Origin: Clonostachys chloroleuca
Taxonomy: Eukaryota; Ascomycota; Sordariomycetes; Hypocreales; Bionectriaceae
Assembly (NCBI GenBank): GCA_037952775.1
Contig: JBANAY010000003.1
Span: 34,162,001 to 34,226,000 of the forward strand
DNA: 64,000 nt
Direction: 5' to 3'
This document shows, in pieces, positions 24,366-34,345 of the stretch. The translations under genes were made by a program, and so were the position numbers. Position 1 is the first letter of the stretch. Each line of letters opens with the position of its first letter. The notes under the pieces are model-generated. The model ran no database searches, was not told the origin of the DNA, and was given only the letters and a program-made list of their open reading frames with translations.

Positions 24366-25258
24366 GCTTCTAACCGTTCCAATTTTTTTGTAGAATCGGA
24401 GAAACACCGAGTTTAAGTCGAACCGAATTTCATTTTACGGACCATGCGTGCGTTTTATCGAGGCACTGGTGTTAAGGTTATTCCGCGATTTCGACCAAAA
24501 AAATTGTTACACTTAGCGTATTGAACGGCTTCGTCGACGGAGAGGACGGAAAGAGGGTGTTGTTTCTCTAGTGATTGGGTTTTCTGGGCTCATAATCTTT
24601 GGTCCGCTAGCTCTTTTTCGCTTTTCTTTTTTTTTTGGTATTTGTTTCCTTTGAGAGGGTTGAAGATATTCAAGGAAACGGTTTATGGCATTCAGGACGG
24701 AATTCAGGTGTCACTTGTGTTTTATATTACGTATTCAGGGGTTCCCGACGTACTCATTCTAATAGCGGACTCTTGATCTTCTCTTCCACTTTGATACCAC
24801 TTCAAAACGGACCAATAAATCTGATTACTGACGGCAAGGCTGTGAAGTTGCACATATTATGTACTTTGTGATGGGCGCCTGCTCAGAGATCATGAAGGCT
24901 GGTGCAGGTGGGACAGAAAGGCTCTACTTGGGCAGTCCGTATGAGGAACGTGATTAGTCCCTGGTCAGAAAGCTACGCTTCAAACGACACCATCGAATCC
25001 GCTCCGTATCGTCTTTTCCTGGGTAATTATGTTCATAACCCAGAACTGAGATGGCTCTTTGGAATTGACAATATTGAACTGACTACTATGGGCGGAAATT
25101 GCGGATACCAGCTTGGCCTCATCTTCTAACCCGTCCAAAATCAACCCACTCGGAACAGGGCGTGACCACCTCATATTCGCGGCTCCTGTTTCTCCCACGG
25201 CGCCCAGAGCCTCGCTTCACTAAGATCCCCCTTGGACATTCCGTCTTGATCACTTGAG
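24366..25258. other. Intergenic region
   Basis: 893 bp holding the KH-gene 3' UTR and the ISC1 promoter. The short frames in it look random. Confidence 0.5.
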
Positions 25259-26943
25259 ATGGCAGTCTCCCAGAACCCCGCTGGCAGGGACTCGCTGTCC
25301 TCGCAGCCGCGATGCCCGGAGCAGATCCGTCTCCTGACCCTCAACTGCTGGGGCCTGCTTCACATCTCTGCCCTCCGCAGCCCTCGGATTCTCGAGATTG
25401 GGCGCCGCATCGCGGCCATGGATGCTCCGCCGGACGTCGTGTGCTTCCAGGAGCTGTTCTGCCAGGAGGACTTCCAGGCCCTACGCCGGGAGACGAGCGC
25501 GATCCTCCCGCACGCCAAGTTCTACCACAGCGGTGCCTTTGGTGCTGGCCTCGCCATCTTCAGCCGCTGGCCCATCACCTCCTCCTCCATGGTCCCCTAC
25601 CAGCTCAACGGCCGTCCCACGGCCTTCTGGCGGGGCGACTGGTACGTCGGGAAGGGCATCGCCTGCGCGACCATCCGCTTCGGCCCAGGGCCCCGGGACG
25701 TCCTCGAGGTCTTCAACACCCACACCCACGCCCCCTACGAGAAGGGCCCCAGGGACACCTACGTCTGCCACCGCACCGCCCAGGCCTGGCAGATGGCCAA
25801 GCTCGTCCGCTCCGCCGTGCAGACGGGCCACCTGGTCGCCGCCCTGGGCGACTTCAACATGCTCCCCGGCTCCCTCGCCCACCGCATCATCACGGCCAGG
25901 GGGGCGTCCGCGACGTCTGGCGCATCTTCCATCCTGATAGTTCTCTCGGCCCCTCGGACCACCCTGACGAGGCTTGCCGCGGGTTGCCCATCCCCTCCGC
26001 GGACTTCAACCTGCTCGAGAACGGGGCGACCAGCAACAACGTCCTCAACACCTGGCGCTGGACCAAGTCGGAGCAGAAGAAGCTGGGCGCCGGCCACCTC
26101 TGCCCCGTAGACCCAGAAACCCCTGATCCTCGTGGCCAGCGCCTCGACTACATCTTCGTCTCCACAGGCCAGTCCCCAAATGCCATTGAATCCTCTGAGG
26201 GATCAAGATCCGGCTGGGTCGTCGAGTCCGCCAACGTGGCCATGACCGAACGCCACCCCGACCTCCTCGTCTCTCTCTCCGACCACTTCGCAGTCACCGC
26301 AACCCTCACCCGCCACACCTCCTCCGCGCCGCGGGATCCAAGCGCGGCCACTCCTACTACCCCCGAGTCAGACTACGATGCCCAGCTCCGCTACGCCGCC
26401 AGCTCCGACCACGAGGACAAAACCCTCTCCAGGTCCGAGTACACCTCCATCCTCGCCATGATCTTCTGGTACACCTCCCGCGAGCGCAGCCAGCGCCACT
26501 GGCGGGCCGTCCACTTCTACTCCGCCCTCGTCGTCTGGGTCGCCTGCCTGGTGGCCGTGTGGTTCAGCCCCCGCAACTTCGTCGCCTTCATCCTCATGCT
26601 CTTCGGGAGCGTCGCCCTGCTCGCCGGGTTCATCGACGGCCTGCTGGCCTTGCTCTTCTTCTCCTGGGAGATCCGAGCTCTCAAGGAGTTCGAGTGGGAG
26701 GTGCTGAACTCGCAGCCTCCCGCTCCGGCTGTCACTGATCCGATGGCTGTTTGTGAGCGTGGGCAGGGGGTAAGAACGAGTACTAGCCTCGTGTGCTTTC
26801 TGTCGCCTTTCTGTGTTTCTCGGCATTCACAGACCAGTGATCTATATAAGACTTACACAACAGCACGATCATGGTTGACCGTAATTAGTATCATATTTGT
26901 AATAGGACGAAGCTGTACAACACGTAGTGGTTTCTCTGAATGA
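25259..26943 (+). CDS. ISC1: Inositol phosphosphingolipid phospholipase C (neutral sphingomyelinase family)
   Basis: The product hydrolyses inositol phosphosphingolipids to ceramide at membranes. The endonuclease/exonuclease/phosphatase fold is clear: LTLNCWGL at the start, the metal-binding Glu in VCFQELF, FNTHTHA, ALGDFN (metal and catalytic Asp/Asn), and SDHFAV with the catalytic His. Two hydrophobic C-terminal segments (about nt 26513-26575 and 26578-26680) match the membrane anchor of this family. The frame breaks at the G6 run 25899-25904; one extra G joins ..IITARGG to VRDVWRIFHP.. and gives about 561 residues. A possible 63-nt, stop-free intron lies at 26770-26832 (GTAAGA...CAG), so the extreme C-terminus is uncertain. 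Codon use is strikingly C/G-ending compared with neighbours. Confidence 0.88.
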
Positions 26944-27131
26944 TTAATATTAGCACCTCATGGCCTCTATAATGAACGTATTCGTTAAAGTGTCCTATTC
27001 AGAGCGAACGATGGCTCTTCTCCTCTTGCAAACAAACAATTCCGCTCCTCTAGTTCCCTACTCACAACACAAACAGCCTCCCCCATATCATATTCCATGC
27101 TATCAATTCTTTATAAAATATAAAGCTAATC

Positions 27132-29306
27132 CTACTGGATAATTAATGTCGGTTTCTCGTGCGGCTTTCCCAACTTAAAGAGGGTATCAGCTCGTGGCAT
27201 CATGTATCCCTCTGGCCGCATTCTTCTCCAAGTGTATCCTAGAAATGCCGTCTGTTTTCTCACAGCCATTGCCACATCTTTCGTCTTCTCGTCCCGTAGA
27301 ACTCTGTCTCTAGGCCTCTTTCGCTCTTTATGCCCATACATTCGAACGAAGTGCTTCAACACATCCTTTTCTGTCTCGTTGGCTTGCGCGGTCAATTCGA
27401 TCTTTTGATCAATACTTCGTAGCTTGATGGTATCATAAGGCTCGGCAACTAGTTCCGTGGCCAAGTCCTGAATACTAGGTCGAAAATCTCGCAAAATGCT
27501 CCTTATTTCTTGTGGTGACGGTGTTGGTGCTGCCTCCCCTGACTCTGTCTGGTCATCTATGGATGCAGATTCATCAAAGTATCTGGTATCCTCAGGTCCA
27601 TGCACGTGAGGAACAAAGGGGGGTTTATTTCATGAAGCCGCGTCCAAGGAACACTCTTGAACCACCGGTGGGCTTTGATATCCTCAGCATCGTCTGGGAA
27701 CACGTACCGTCCGAGATAATCAGTTGGTCGGCCACCATCAAGCTGTCCTCGGTCCTTCATCTGGTACCTCCGAGAACAGATCCGGTTTTCCTTGTCTCGA
27801 ATCAAGCGGTACATGAGATCTTGGCATTTATCGCTGACGTCGGGTTTATGAGGGAAGAAAAGTTGCTTTCTGTAGTCCTGAGCGATTGTTAGTTGTGCTC
27901 AGGGGTTCTCGCATCAGGTATGCTACATCAAATGCTTACCAGTATGTTCTGCTTTGTCTCTTTTCTCCCATGTTCCGAAAGAAAGGGCGTCTGACCATAG
28001 AGGCATTCGTAAAGAATGATACCAATACTCCACCAGTCGCATCTGCCGTCGTAGTGTTGTCCCACAATCACTTCAGGGGCCATGTATTGACTGGTTCCAA
28101 CGACCGAGTGGGCAGAAGCTCGGTTGCCGCACTTGTTCCTCCAGTCGATGATGTCCTCCAGAGTGTTGCCATCGTCCTCGCTGTCGCTCTCGGTGGGGAT
28201 CCCATACCGAAAACTTGTCGGCTTCTGATGTCGTTCAAAGCCCATCATCAGCATGCGGTTCCTCTCTAGCTGTTTGTGCATGTCTTTGCTCTCTTTTTGG
28301 TCGGCATCATCTCCGTTAATCTGGATTCCAAGCTTGTTTAAAAGAGAGTAGCGATGATAATTATAGTAGTTTCCGTCGTGAGACCAGTGGCCATCAAAAG
28401 CGAGACCAAAATCGGATATTTTTAAGTGCCCATTTGCAGCAATCAAAAAATTGTCGGGCTTAATATCTCTATGGATGAACCTGAGGCGATGAGCCTCCTC
28501 GACAGCCAGAATCATCTCGGCAACGTAGAATCTGGCGACCGCTTCATGAAGAATGTTCTCTCGTATCAGCAAACCGAGGAAATCTCCGCCCGGCATATAT
28601 TCCATTACAAGATACAGATTCGAGGTGTCGAAAACTACAAACAAGAGGAACGATCCTGCGTCGCAGTCATCACGAGTTAGCTCTTGACTTCAACTCTCGA
28701 ATTGCCAGCTCTACCATACGGCGGAGTCTGGGGGTTGGGGATTGTAAAGGAGATATCTTACCAGTTCGATCCCTCCGAGGCGACCAGGAAGTCTCTTTCA
28801 GCGCGAAGATGCCCTTCCTGACTGCTCCGAAGCATATCTGATTTTCGAATGACCTTCATGGCGAAGACTTGCCTGGGGTACACCTGCCCCAATGAAGGCT
28901 TCTCCTGGACGAGCTTCACGACTCCAAAGCTACCCTTCCCTAAGATCTTCAGAGCCTCGTAGCTGTTTTCGTACGATGTTGCGCCAGCCGGCTGCCCAAC
29001 AGCCTGGCATCTCGACTTGATAGAGCGAGTCTCTCTCAAGTGCCACGTTTCGTGAGTGTAGAACGACTCCATGATGGCGTCCTTCTCTTCATTGCTCAGG
29101 TGGGGGTTGTAGAATAACTGCGTTTGGAGGTACTGCTCCCGTCTGGTACGGCTATCTGGTCGATTAAGCCTCTCGTTGAAGTGTGTTTCGAGGAAGACCT
29201 TGGCAGCTGCTGTCTTCTCGACCGTCTCGATTGACGGCTTGATGGGGGACATCACTATGCCCCCGTTGGGGAGAGGAGGGGAGGAACAAACAGTGCCATT
29301 GGACAT
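27132..29306 (-). CDS. NDR/LATS-type AGC serine/threonine kinase (Cbk1/Cot-1 paralog)
   Basis: Exons (minus) are 28762-29306, 27940-28655 and 27132-27877, about 670 residues. The start at 29306 is the ATG directly before SNGTVCSS; in-frame sequence upstream looks like leader. Visible features are an NDR-type N-terminal regulatory helix (KVFLETHFNERL, binds Mob co-activators in this family), glycine loop GKGSFG, FAMKVI lysine, HRDIKPDN, DFG, a long insert of about 100 residues before GTSQYMAPEV, and the C-terminal hydrophobic motif FLGYTW. The non-canonical GTSQYMAPE replaces the common GTPDYIAPE. The frame breaks at 27618-27623 (C6 on the coding strand; one added C restores NPPFVPHVHG), and the first eight or so codons of exon 2 (28632-28655) are out of frame with the rest. 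It lacks the long Gln-rich N-terminus of Cot-1, so it is probably a paralog. Confidence 0.85.
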
Positions 29307-30221
29307 GATGTGAGCACTTGTCGACGTTTTGATGGATAAGAGTCTACCTAGAACAAAAAAATAAAAACGAATGTTGTTGTTTATGATGGACTGATGGTGC
29401 TCGGGGGCAGAACAAGCTGTTAAAGCAACAGCTTTGGGTGTGTCCTCCATGCAGATGCCAAGCAAGATCCGCCCAAGCATCCTTCCTTCTGTATTTTGAA
29501 CTCACAATACAATAGCTTCTTTCCTTTCTTGCTTGATTCTCTCCACTAGGTTTGCCTACTTCACGTGCTGTGCTTCCTTCTAAACGGCAAGTGTTGAGGT
29601 GGACTTCTTCTACTCGTGTTTCGCGCCTGCTCTTATAGGATCGCTTTCAGGGGCGCTTCTCTCAATACGCACTGGGCTAGATATTATCACGGATCTTTTT
29701 TACCACCCAGTCACTGATACCGTGATCCAAGCTAGAATACAAGAGGTTATAAACTGATCAATCCAAAAGTCATAAATTCACAGGTACGAGATCAACGAAG
29801 TAAGTGGACTTGGTGTATTGTAACTCCTAGGTAAACCAGCTTTGTATATAAACCAACCCTCCGGGGCAAAGCAACAGACCCTATTAGTAAAAAATGCGCT
29901 GCAGAGACATTCGACTTTTCCACATCAGACACCGGCCTGCATTCCACATAATGCAATCTTACTTCGACCAACAACTAACCATCCAACTCCAGCCTAGCAA
30001 GCCTCGTCTATATTCTTGTCCAGCTCAAGGAAGACTCTTATTTAGTCCTTGAGCAATGAGGCAGATTATATAGTTATGCCAAGGTCGCTTCCAAACAAGG
30101 CCGAGACAGGAAGACAAAGGGGGTGTTGTAGTTTGTGAACTGGAAACCACAGCTTGGCAGATTGTACAAGATTCTCTCGCCTTGAGAGAAAGAATCATTC
30201 AGCAAACAATCGACGACGAGC
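29307..30221. other. Intergenic region upstream of the NDR kinase
   Basis: 915 bp between the NDR kinase 5' end and the FKBP 3' end. 29345-29480 remains open in the kinase frame but looks like leader. No gene seen. Confidence 0.5.
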
Positions 30222-31835
30222 TTACTTGATCTCAAGGAGCTTCACGTCGAAGACGAGTGTGCTGTTGCCAGGGATGCCAGGCAGGCTCTTGGAACCGTAA
30301 GCAAGCTTGGCGGGAATGGTCAGTCGTCGCTCACCGCCAACGGCCATACCGACGACACCGATATCCCAGCCCTTGATGACCTCGCCCTTTCCGGCCTTGA
30401 AAGCAAAGGGCTTACCTTTCTTGTTGGCTGTAACCATAGATGTTAGCATATTTTGTCACAGAGTCAAGTCATCCATTGTCACAAGTATCACGTACCATCA
30501 AAGACTTGTCCGTTCTCAAGCTTGCCGATGTAGCGGACACCAACAGTGTCGCCCTCCTTGACGGTGCGACCCTTACCGATCTTGCGGTCATCAACAGTCA
30601 CACCGCGAACAACCTTGACACCAGTCTCGGCCTTCTTGGCGGTAGAGCCAGTAGGACCCTGCTCAAGGTTCTTAGCGAACTGGACCTTCTTATCGGCCTT
30701 GCTTTCTTCAGCAGCAATGGCCTCGCCCTTGTTGTTCTTGAGCTTCTTCTGCTGCTTCTTGGAGAGCTTGGCCTCGTCAGCCTGGGCGATCTGCTCGTCC
30801 AGGGACTCGGCAGCGCGCTTGTTCTTGCCCTTCTTGGTCTCAACCAACTTGGGGGCCTCCTCCTCGCTGTCGACCTCAGTGATACGGGGGTCATCAATGT
30901 CATCGAGATCGTCGCTCTCATCCTCGCTCATCTCCCCACCCAAGGCGTACTCGAGCTCATCGGGAGAGAGGTCGTAGTCGTCCTCGTCATCCTCATCCTC
31001 ATCATCATCAGGGAGGAGGTAGTTGCCAGTAAGGTAAACGGTGTGAGTACCAGTAACAAGGAAGAATACCTTCTCGCCGTGGTTGACAGTGATGTCGAGA
31101 GGCTGTTGGTAGTTCTGGGGAACGGTGAGCGAAAATGCCAAAAAAAATGATTGGGTACGAGGTCTCAGTATCTTACCTTAGTTGTGTCAAGAGTGCAGAT
31201 GACAAAGTTCTCAAGGTCACCGCCATCCTCGGAGTCGTCATCGTCAGAGTCCTCCTCCTCGGAATCTTCCTCCTTGACAGCCTTGCCCTTACCCTTTGAC
31301 TTGCCATTGGGCTTGGCATCCTCCATCTCCTCATCATCGTCCTGAGTGGCCTCAAGGAGCTTCTTGATAGCAGCGGCCTGCTTCTGCTTCTTGACCTTGG
31401 CAGGGTCGCTAGGTCCGCCGTTGGCCTCCTCATCATCCTCATCGTCGTCGCTCTCGTTGGCATTGGCGATGAGTTCCCGAAGGCTCTCCTCGTCAATCTC
31501 ATCATCCTCGTCGTCATCCTCAAGACCAGGGAAGGCGGTCTTGACCAGGCGCAAGGTAGATCGAGGGACGTCGGGGATCTTGCCCTCAGCATCAGCCTCA
31601 GGCTCTTCAGTAGGATCCACAGCAGCCATGGTGATGCGGAACTGGAAGGGAAAAACAAGTCAGCAAATGGTCGAAGCCGATTTATTGGCCTCGGCAGAGA
31701 CTCCCGCCGGGTTCGCGACGACTATCACCGATAGAGAGATTGACTCACGGAAGCAGGGAAGTCCATTGAGGCTGGGATCAGGATCTCGCCAGGAGGGACC
31801 TCGAGTCCGTAGACGGGGCCTGGAACAGCAGACAT
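30222..31835 (-). CDS. FPR4: Nuclear FKBP-type peptidyl-prolyl isomerase (Fpr3/Fpr4 type)
   Basis: Exons (minus) 31749-31835, 31177-31641, 30496-31114 and 30222-30427 encode 458 residues. An N-terminal nucleoplasmin-like domain (residues about 1-60 plus [24 protein letters not shown] around 185-210) is interrupted and followed by long Asp/Glu tracts and Lys-rich stretches ([16 protein letters not shown]). The C-terminal 110 residues are a canonical FKBP domain: [44 protein letters not shown] and [10 protein letters not shown]. Yeast Fpr3/Fpr4 are nucleolar/nuclear chaperones; Fpr4 isomerises histone H3 prolines. All splice junctions are in phase and no frame break is seen. The acidic low-complexity body makes the opposite strand appear open over long stretches; that is a shadow. 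Confidence 0.94.
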
Positions 31836-32382
31836 CTTGAAGGTAATATATGAAAAGAAAATGAATTCAAGGAATTAATGTGCTGCGTCGAGAGGGAACT
31901 GAAAATGAATGGGCTCCTGGTCACTGTTGCGAGGAAAATGCGACGAGACGAGTGAAGGTGTTGCGTTCAAGTGAAGAGATGATCAGTCCTACTTGCCTTG
32001 AGAACTTCCTCGAAATTTTTTTTGGCCTGATACCGATTGCAAGCTGTTGGGTCCACCTAAAAGCCCCGGCGACCAATTATCCGATGCGATAAGAAGATGA
32101 TGTTGTCTTGGCAGCCGGTGTCTCAGCAACCGCCAATCCAAACCAAACGCCCCGCCTGCCTCGCATTTCTAGTTCTACGCGCCAGCTGCCTGTTGCGACC
32201 AGCAGTGGGTTGCGCCTGCCGACTTCACTATGAGTGCGTATCATACCGTATCATACCGTATGCTGCGGTCTTCTTTTTTAGAGCATCTTTCCGTTACATA
32301 GTAATTAACGCTTGAACTAATTGCATGATACATATCACAACGGCTGCCCCTCCCCATCCCATAAGAACTGCTTTCGCCTTCA
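31836..32382. other. Intergenic region with short tandem repeat
   Basis: 547 bp between the FKBP start and the DJ-1 family gene stop. It contains two perfect tandem copies of a 10-mer (32241-32260). No gene. Confidence 0.5.
32241..32260. repeat. Two perfect tandem copies of TCATACCGTA
   Basis: The 10-mer TCATACCGTA is present twice head to tail, with a partial copy (GTA) just before it. Too short to assign a function. Confidence 0.7.
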
Positions 32383-33226
32383 TTATGCAGGCTTCTGCTT
32401 CGTCGCAGATCCAAAACTCGCGAACCACGCCCTGACAATCATCCACGCGGCGTTCAAAAAGAAGCGGCTCTGGCCAATCTCATAAAACTGCGGCCGAGGC
32501 TCCACATCAGTGAGCATTAACCCCGTATCAACAATCGAAGCCGGCCAGCGTCCTGAGGCACGAGCGTACGCTGCCATCAAGTCGTTGCCATTGGTCACAC
32601 CGCCTAGACATAGACGTTAGCCATATAACAATCTCCAATACTTCGTAATTTCTCCATCGAGAGAGACAGAGACAGAGACAGAGAGGAGACTCACCACTCG
32701 ACCAGAAGTTGCCATCCTGTACCCACCGCTGGCTGTCCCCCACCAATTTGATCTTGGGAAACTTCTTCATGAGGTCGCTCTGCATACCTCTTGGCCCACT
32801 GGCAAGCTTCCCATCCACGATCCCCGCAGATGCGCAAACGAGTATGCCTGTGCAGACGCTCAGGATGTCGACGCCTGGCGTCTCCGCCTGTCTTCGTAGC
32901 CATTCCAGCCCCTCCTTCTCGTACGTGCTCGATGGGTCGGGGCCGGGCACAACCACAATGTCCAATTTCCCCGGTGCTACATCAGCATCCCGATGCGTGT
33001 GCGACGCCTTGAGGACTGCATTGGAGGTGAGAGGGACATCCGGATATATGCTAGGTGAGGTGATGTAGTAGACCGTCACGCTGGGCGCCGCATCCCTCAG
33101 GCGGGAGGGCATGGGCAACACACTGATATACTCCTTGGACATGACTCCAAGGATATCCACGGTCGCCAGGTCAAGTGTCTGGCTGCCATTTGGGATGAAA
33201 ACTCCAATCTTGATCGGCTTTGACAT
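32383..33226 (-). CDS. DJ-1/PfpI (ThiJ) family protein
   Basis: Exons (minus) 32695-33226 and 32383-32603 encode 250 residues. The class-I glutamine-amidotransferase-like fold is recognisable from IGVFIPNGSQTLDL at the N-terminus, LDIVVVPGPDP, and the nucleophile elbow VCTGILVCASAG with the reactive Cys near residue 125, followed by GLMLTDVEPRP in exon 2. Members closest in layout are annotated as DJ-1/PfpI proteins or isonitrile hydratase-like; the substrate is unknown and could include glyoxal detoxification. The intron (32604-32694) contains a GAGACA-type purine repeat right next to the donor. The downstream region is gene-poor. Confidence 0.88.
32659..32690. repeat. GACAGA microsatellite inside the DJ-1 gene intron
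   Basis: Purine-rich GAGACA/GACAGA repeats end about five bases from the splice donor on the coding-strand side. Length may vary between isolates. Confidence 0.7.
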
Positions 33227-34345
33227 GCTGGCTCGTATTTCGTTATAGGCAAACGGCGAAGCTTAGGAAGATGGAGATCCCGAGAACAGTCCGTATTACC
33301 AAGCTACACCCACACTTTATATATATTAAGCACAGCCATGCTCATTCTAATGCTCAATCTCCCTCCTCCTTCTTCCATCCGAAATGGCTGGCCGGAGAAC
33401 ACTGCCAACCATCATGTGCTTCCGGTCGGGGATGCTTCATCCCGAATCGGATATCCTGCCTCCTTCTCATTGGGCCTTGGCCGCTCTAGCTGCCGGTGAG
33501 CTTCGGAGCTCAAGCTCAAAGCTCGAAGTTCCTCCGCCTGCGTCGGCGTTGTCATGAATTATTGATCAGTGTCGCTTCACCCACCCTCCAACGATCATAC
33601 GGTCTCACACGAGCTAGTGATAAGGAAGTCTTGGATGAGCAAGTATTGAGATAACACCCCTCTATGAGCGATTTATGTTCCATCACCGACTCGTGCTCGC
33701 CTGATAATCCACTGCGAGGGGAGGCCTAGTAGATCATAGAACCAGCACGAGTCAAGAAGCAAAAGTCAAAAAAATTTCGTATAGCAAATATTCTCTATTC
33801 GACCCAAATTAAGTCGGCCAGAGGGCTATTCTATCTCATTAAGTATTACGGAGCTATCATTAAGGTTTGCCGCCAGCTACTCCCCAACAATAACGCTGAC
33901 TATTAACATCGGCAACCCTTGCCCACTTCCAACCAGCCGATTTCACGCGGAATCGACCCTTTGCGAGTCAGCGTCCCCTTCCTCAACTGAATAGCAAGCT
34001 CCCACTTTATCCTCATCTGTCGTCGTCCTGTGTATAAGCGAATGTAAGCAGACCAGCCATAGACACCGATGCCCTATGTGTTCCCCTGAACTCCGGTCTT
34101 TGTGTGTGCGCGCCAAACCTCCCGAAAAAAGAATATTTATAAATTCGCCATGCCGATGCCAATGCCGTATCAAGCATATGAACAAGACCAGTGATGACCC
34201 CGTCTGTCTATATACAATGCATCTTGGGATGTGCCCCAAGACATGAGGAACGCCGTATCCTCCAAATAAAAGGCCCGAAATGGGAAAAGAAGATAATTAT
34301 TAGTATATCGTCTGGACAGTGCCTCTGCAACTGCAGCAAGGCTTG
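33227..34345. other. Intergenic region
   Basis: 1.12 kb between the DJ-1 family gene start and the glycosyltransferase stop. The right part probably holds the long glycosyltransferase 3' UTR. No gene seen. Confidence 0.5.

Noticed and set aside
23562..24407. 281-codon minus-strand frame over the KH gene
   Set aside because: Antisense shadow of KH2, the linker and KH3.
25312..25900. Long Arg/Pro/Ala-rich frame overlapping the first half of ISC1
   Set aside because: Only the second half of this frame (after 25905) is real; the first half is the +1-phase shadow of GC-rich ISC1 codons.
30440..31150. 236-codon plus-strand frame over the FKBP gene
   Set aside because: Shadow of the acidic/basic low-complexity body of FPR4 read antisense; no motifs, no splice logic.
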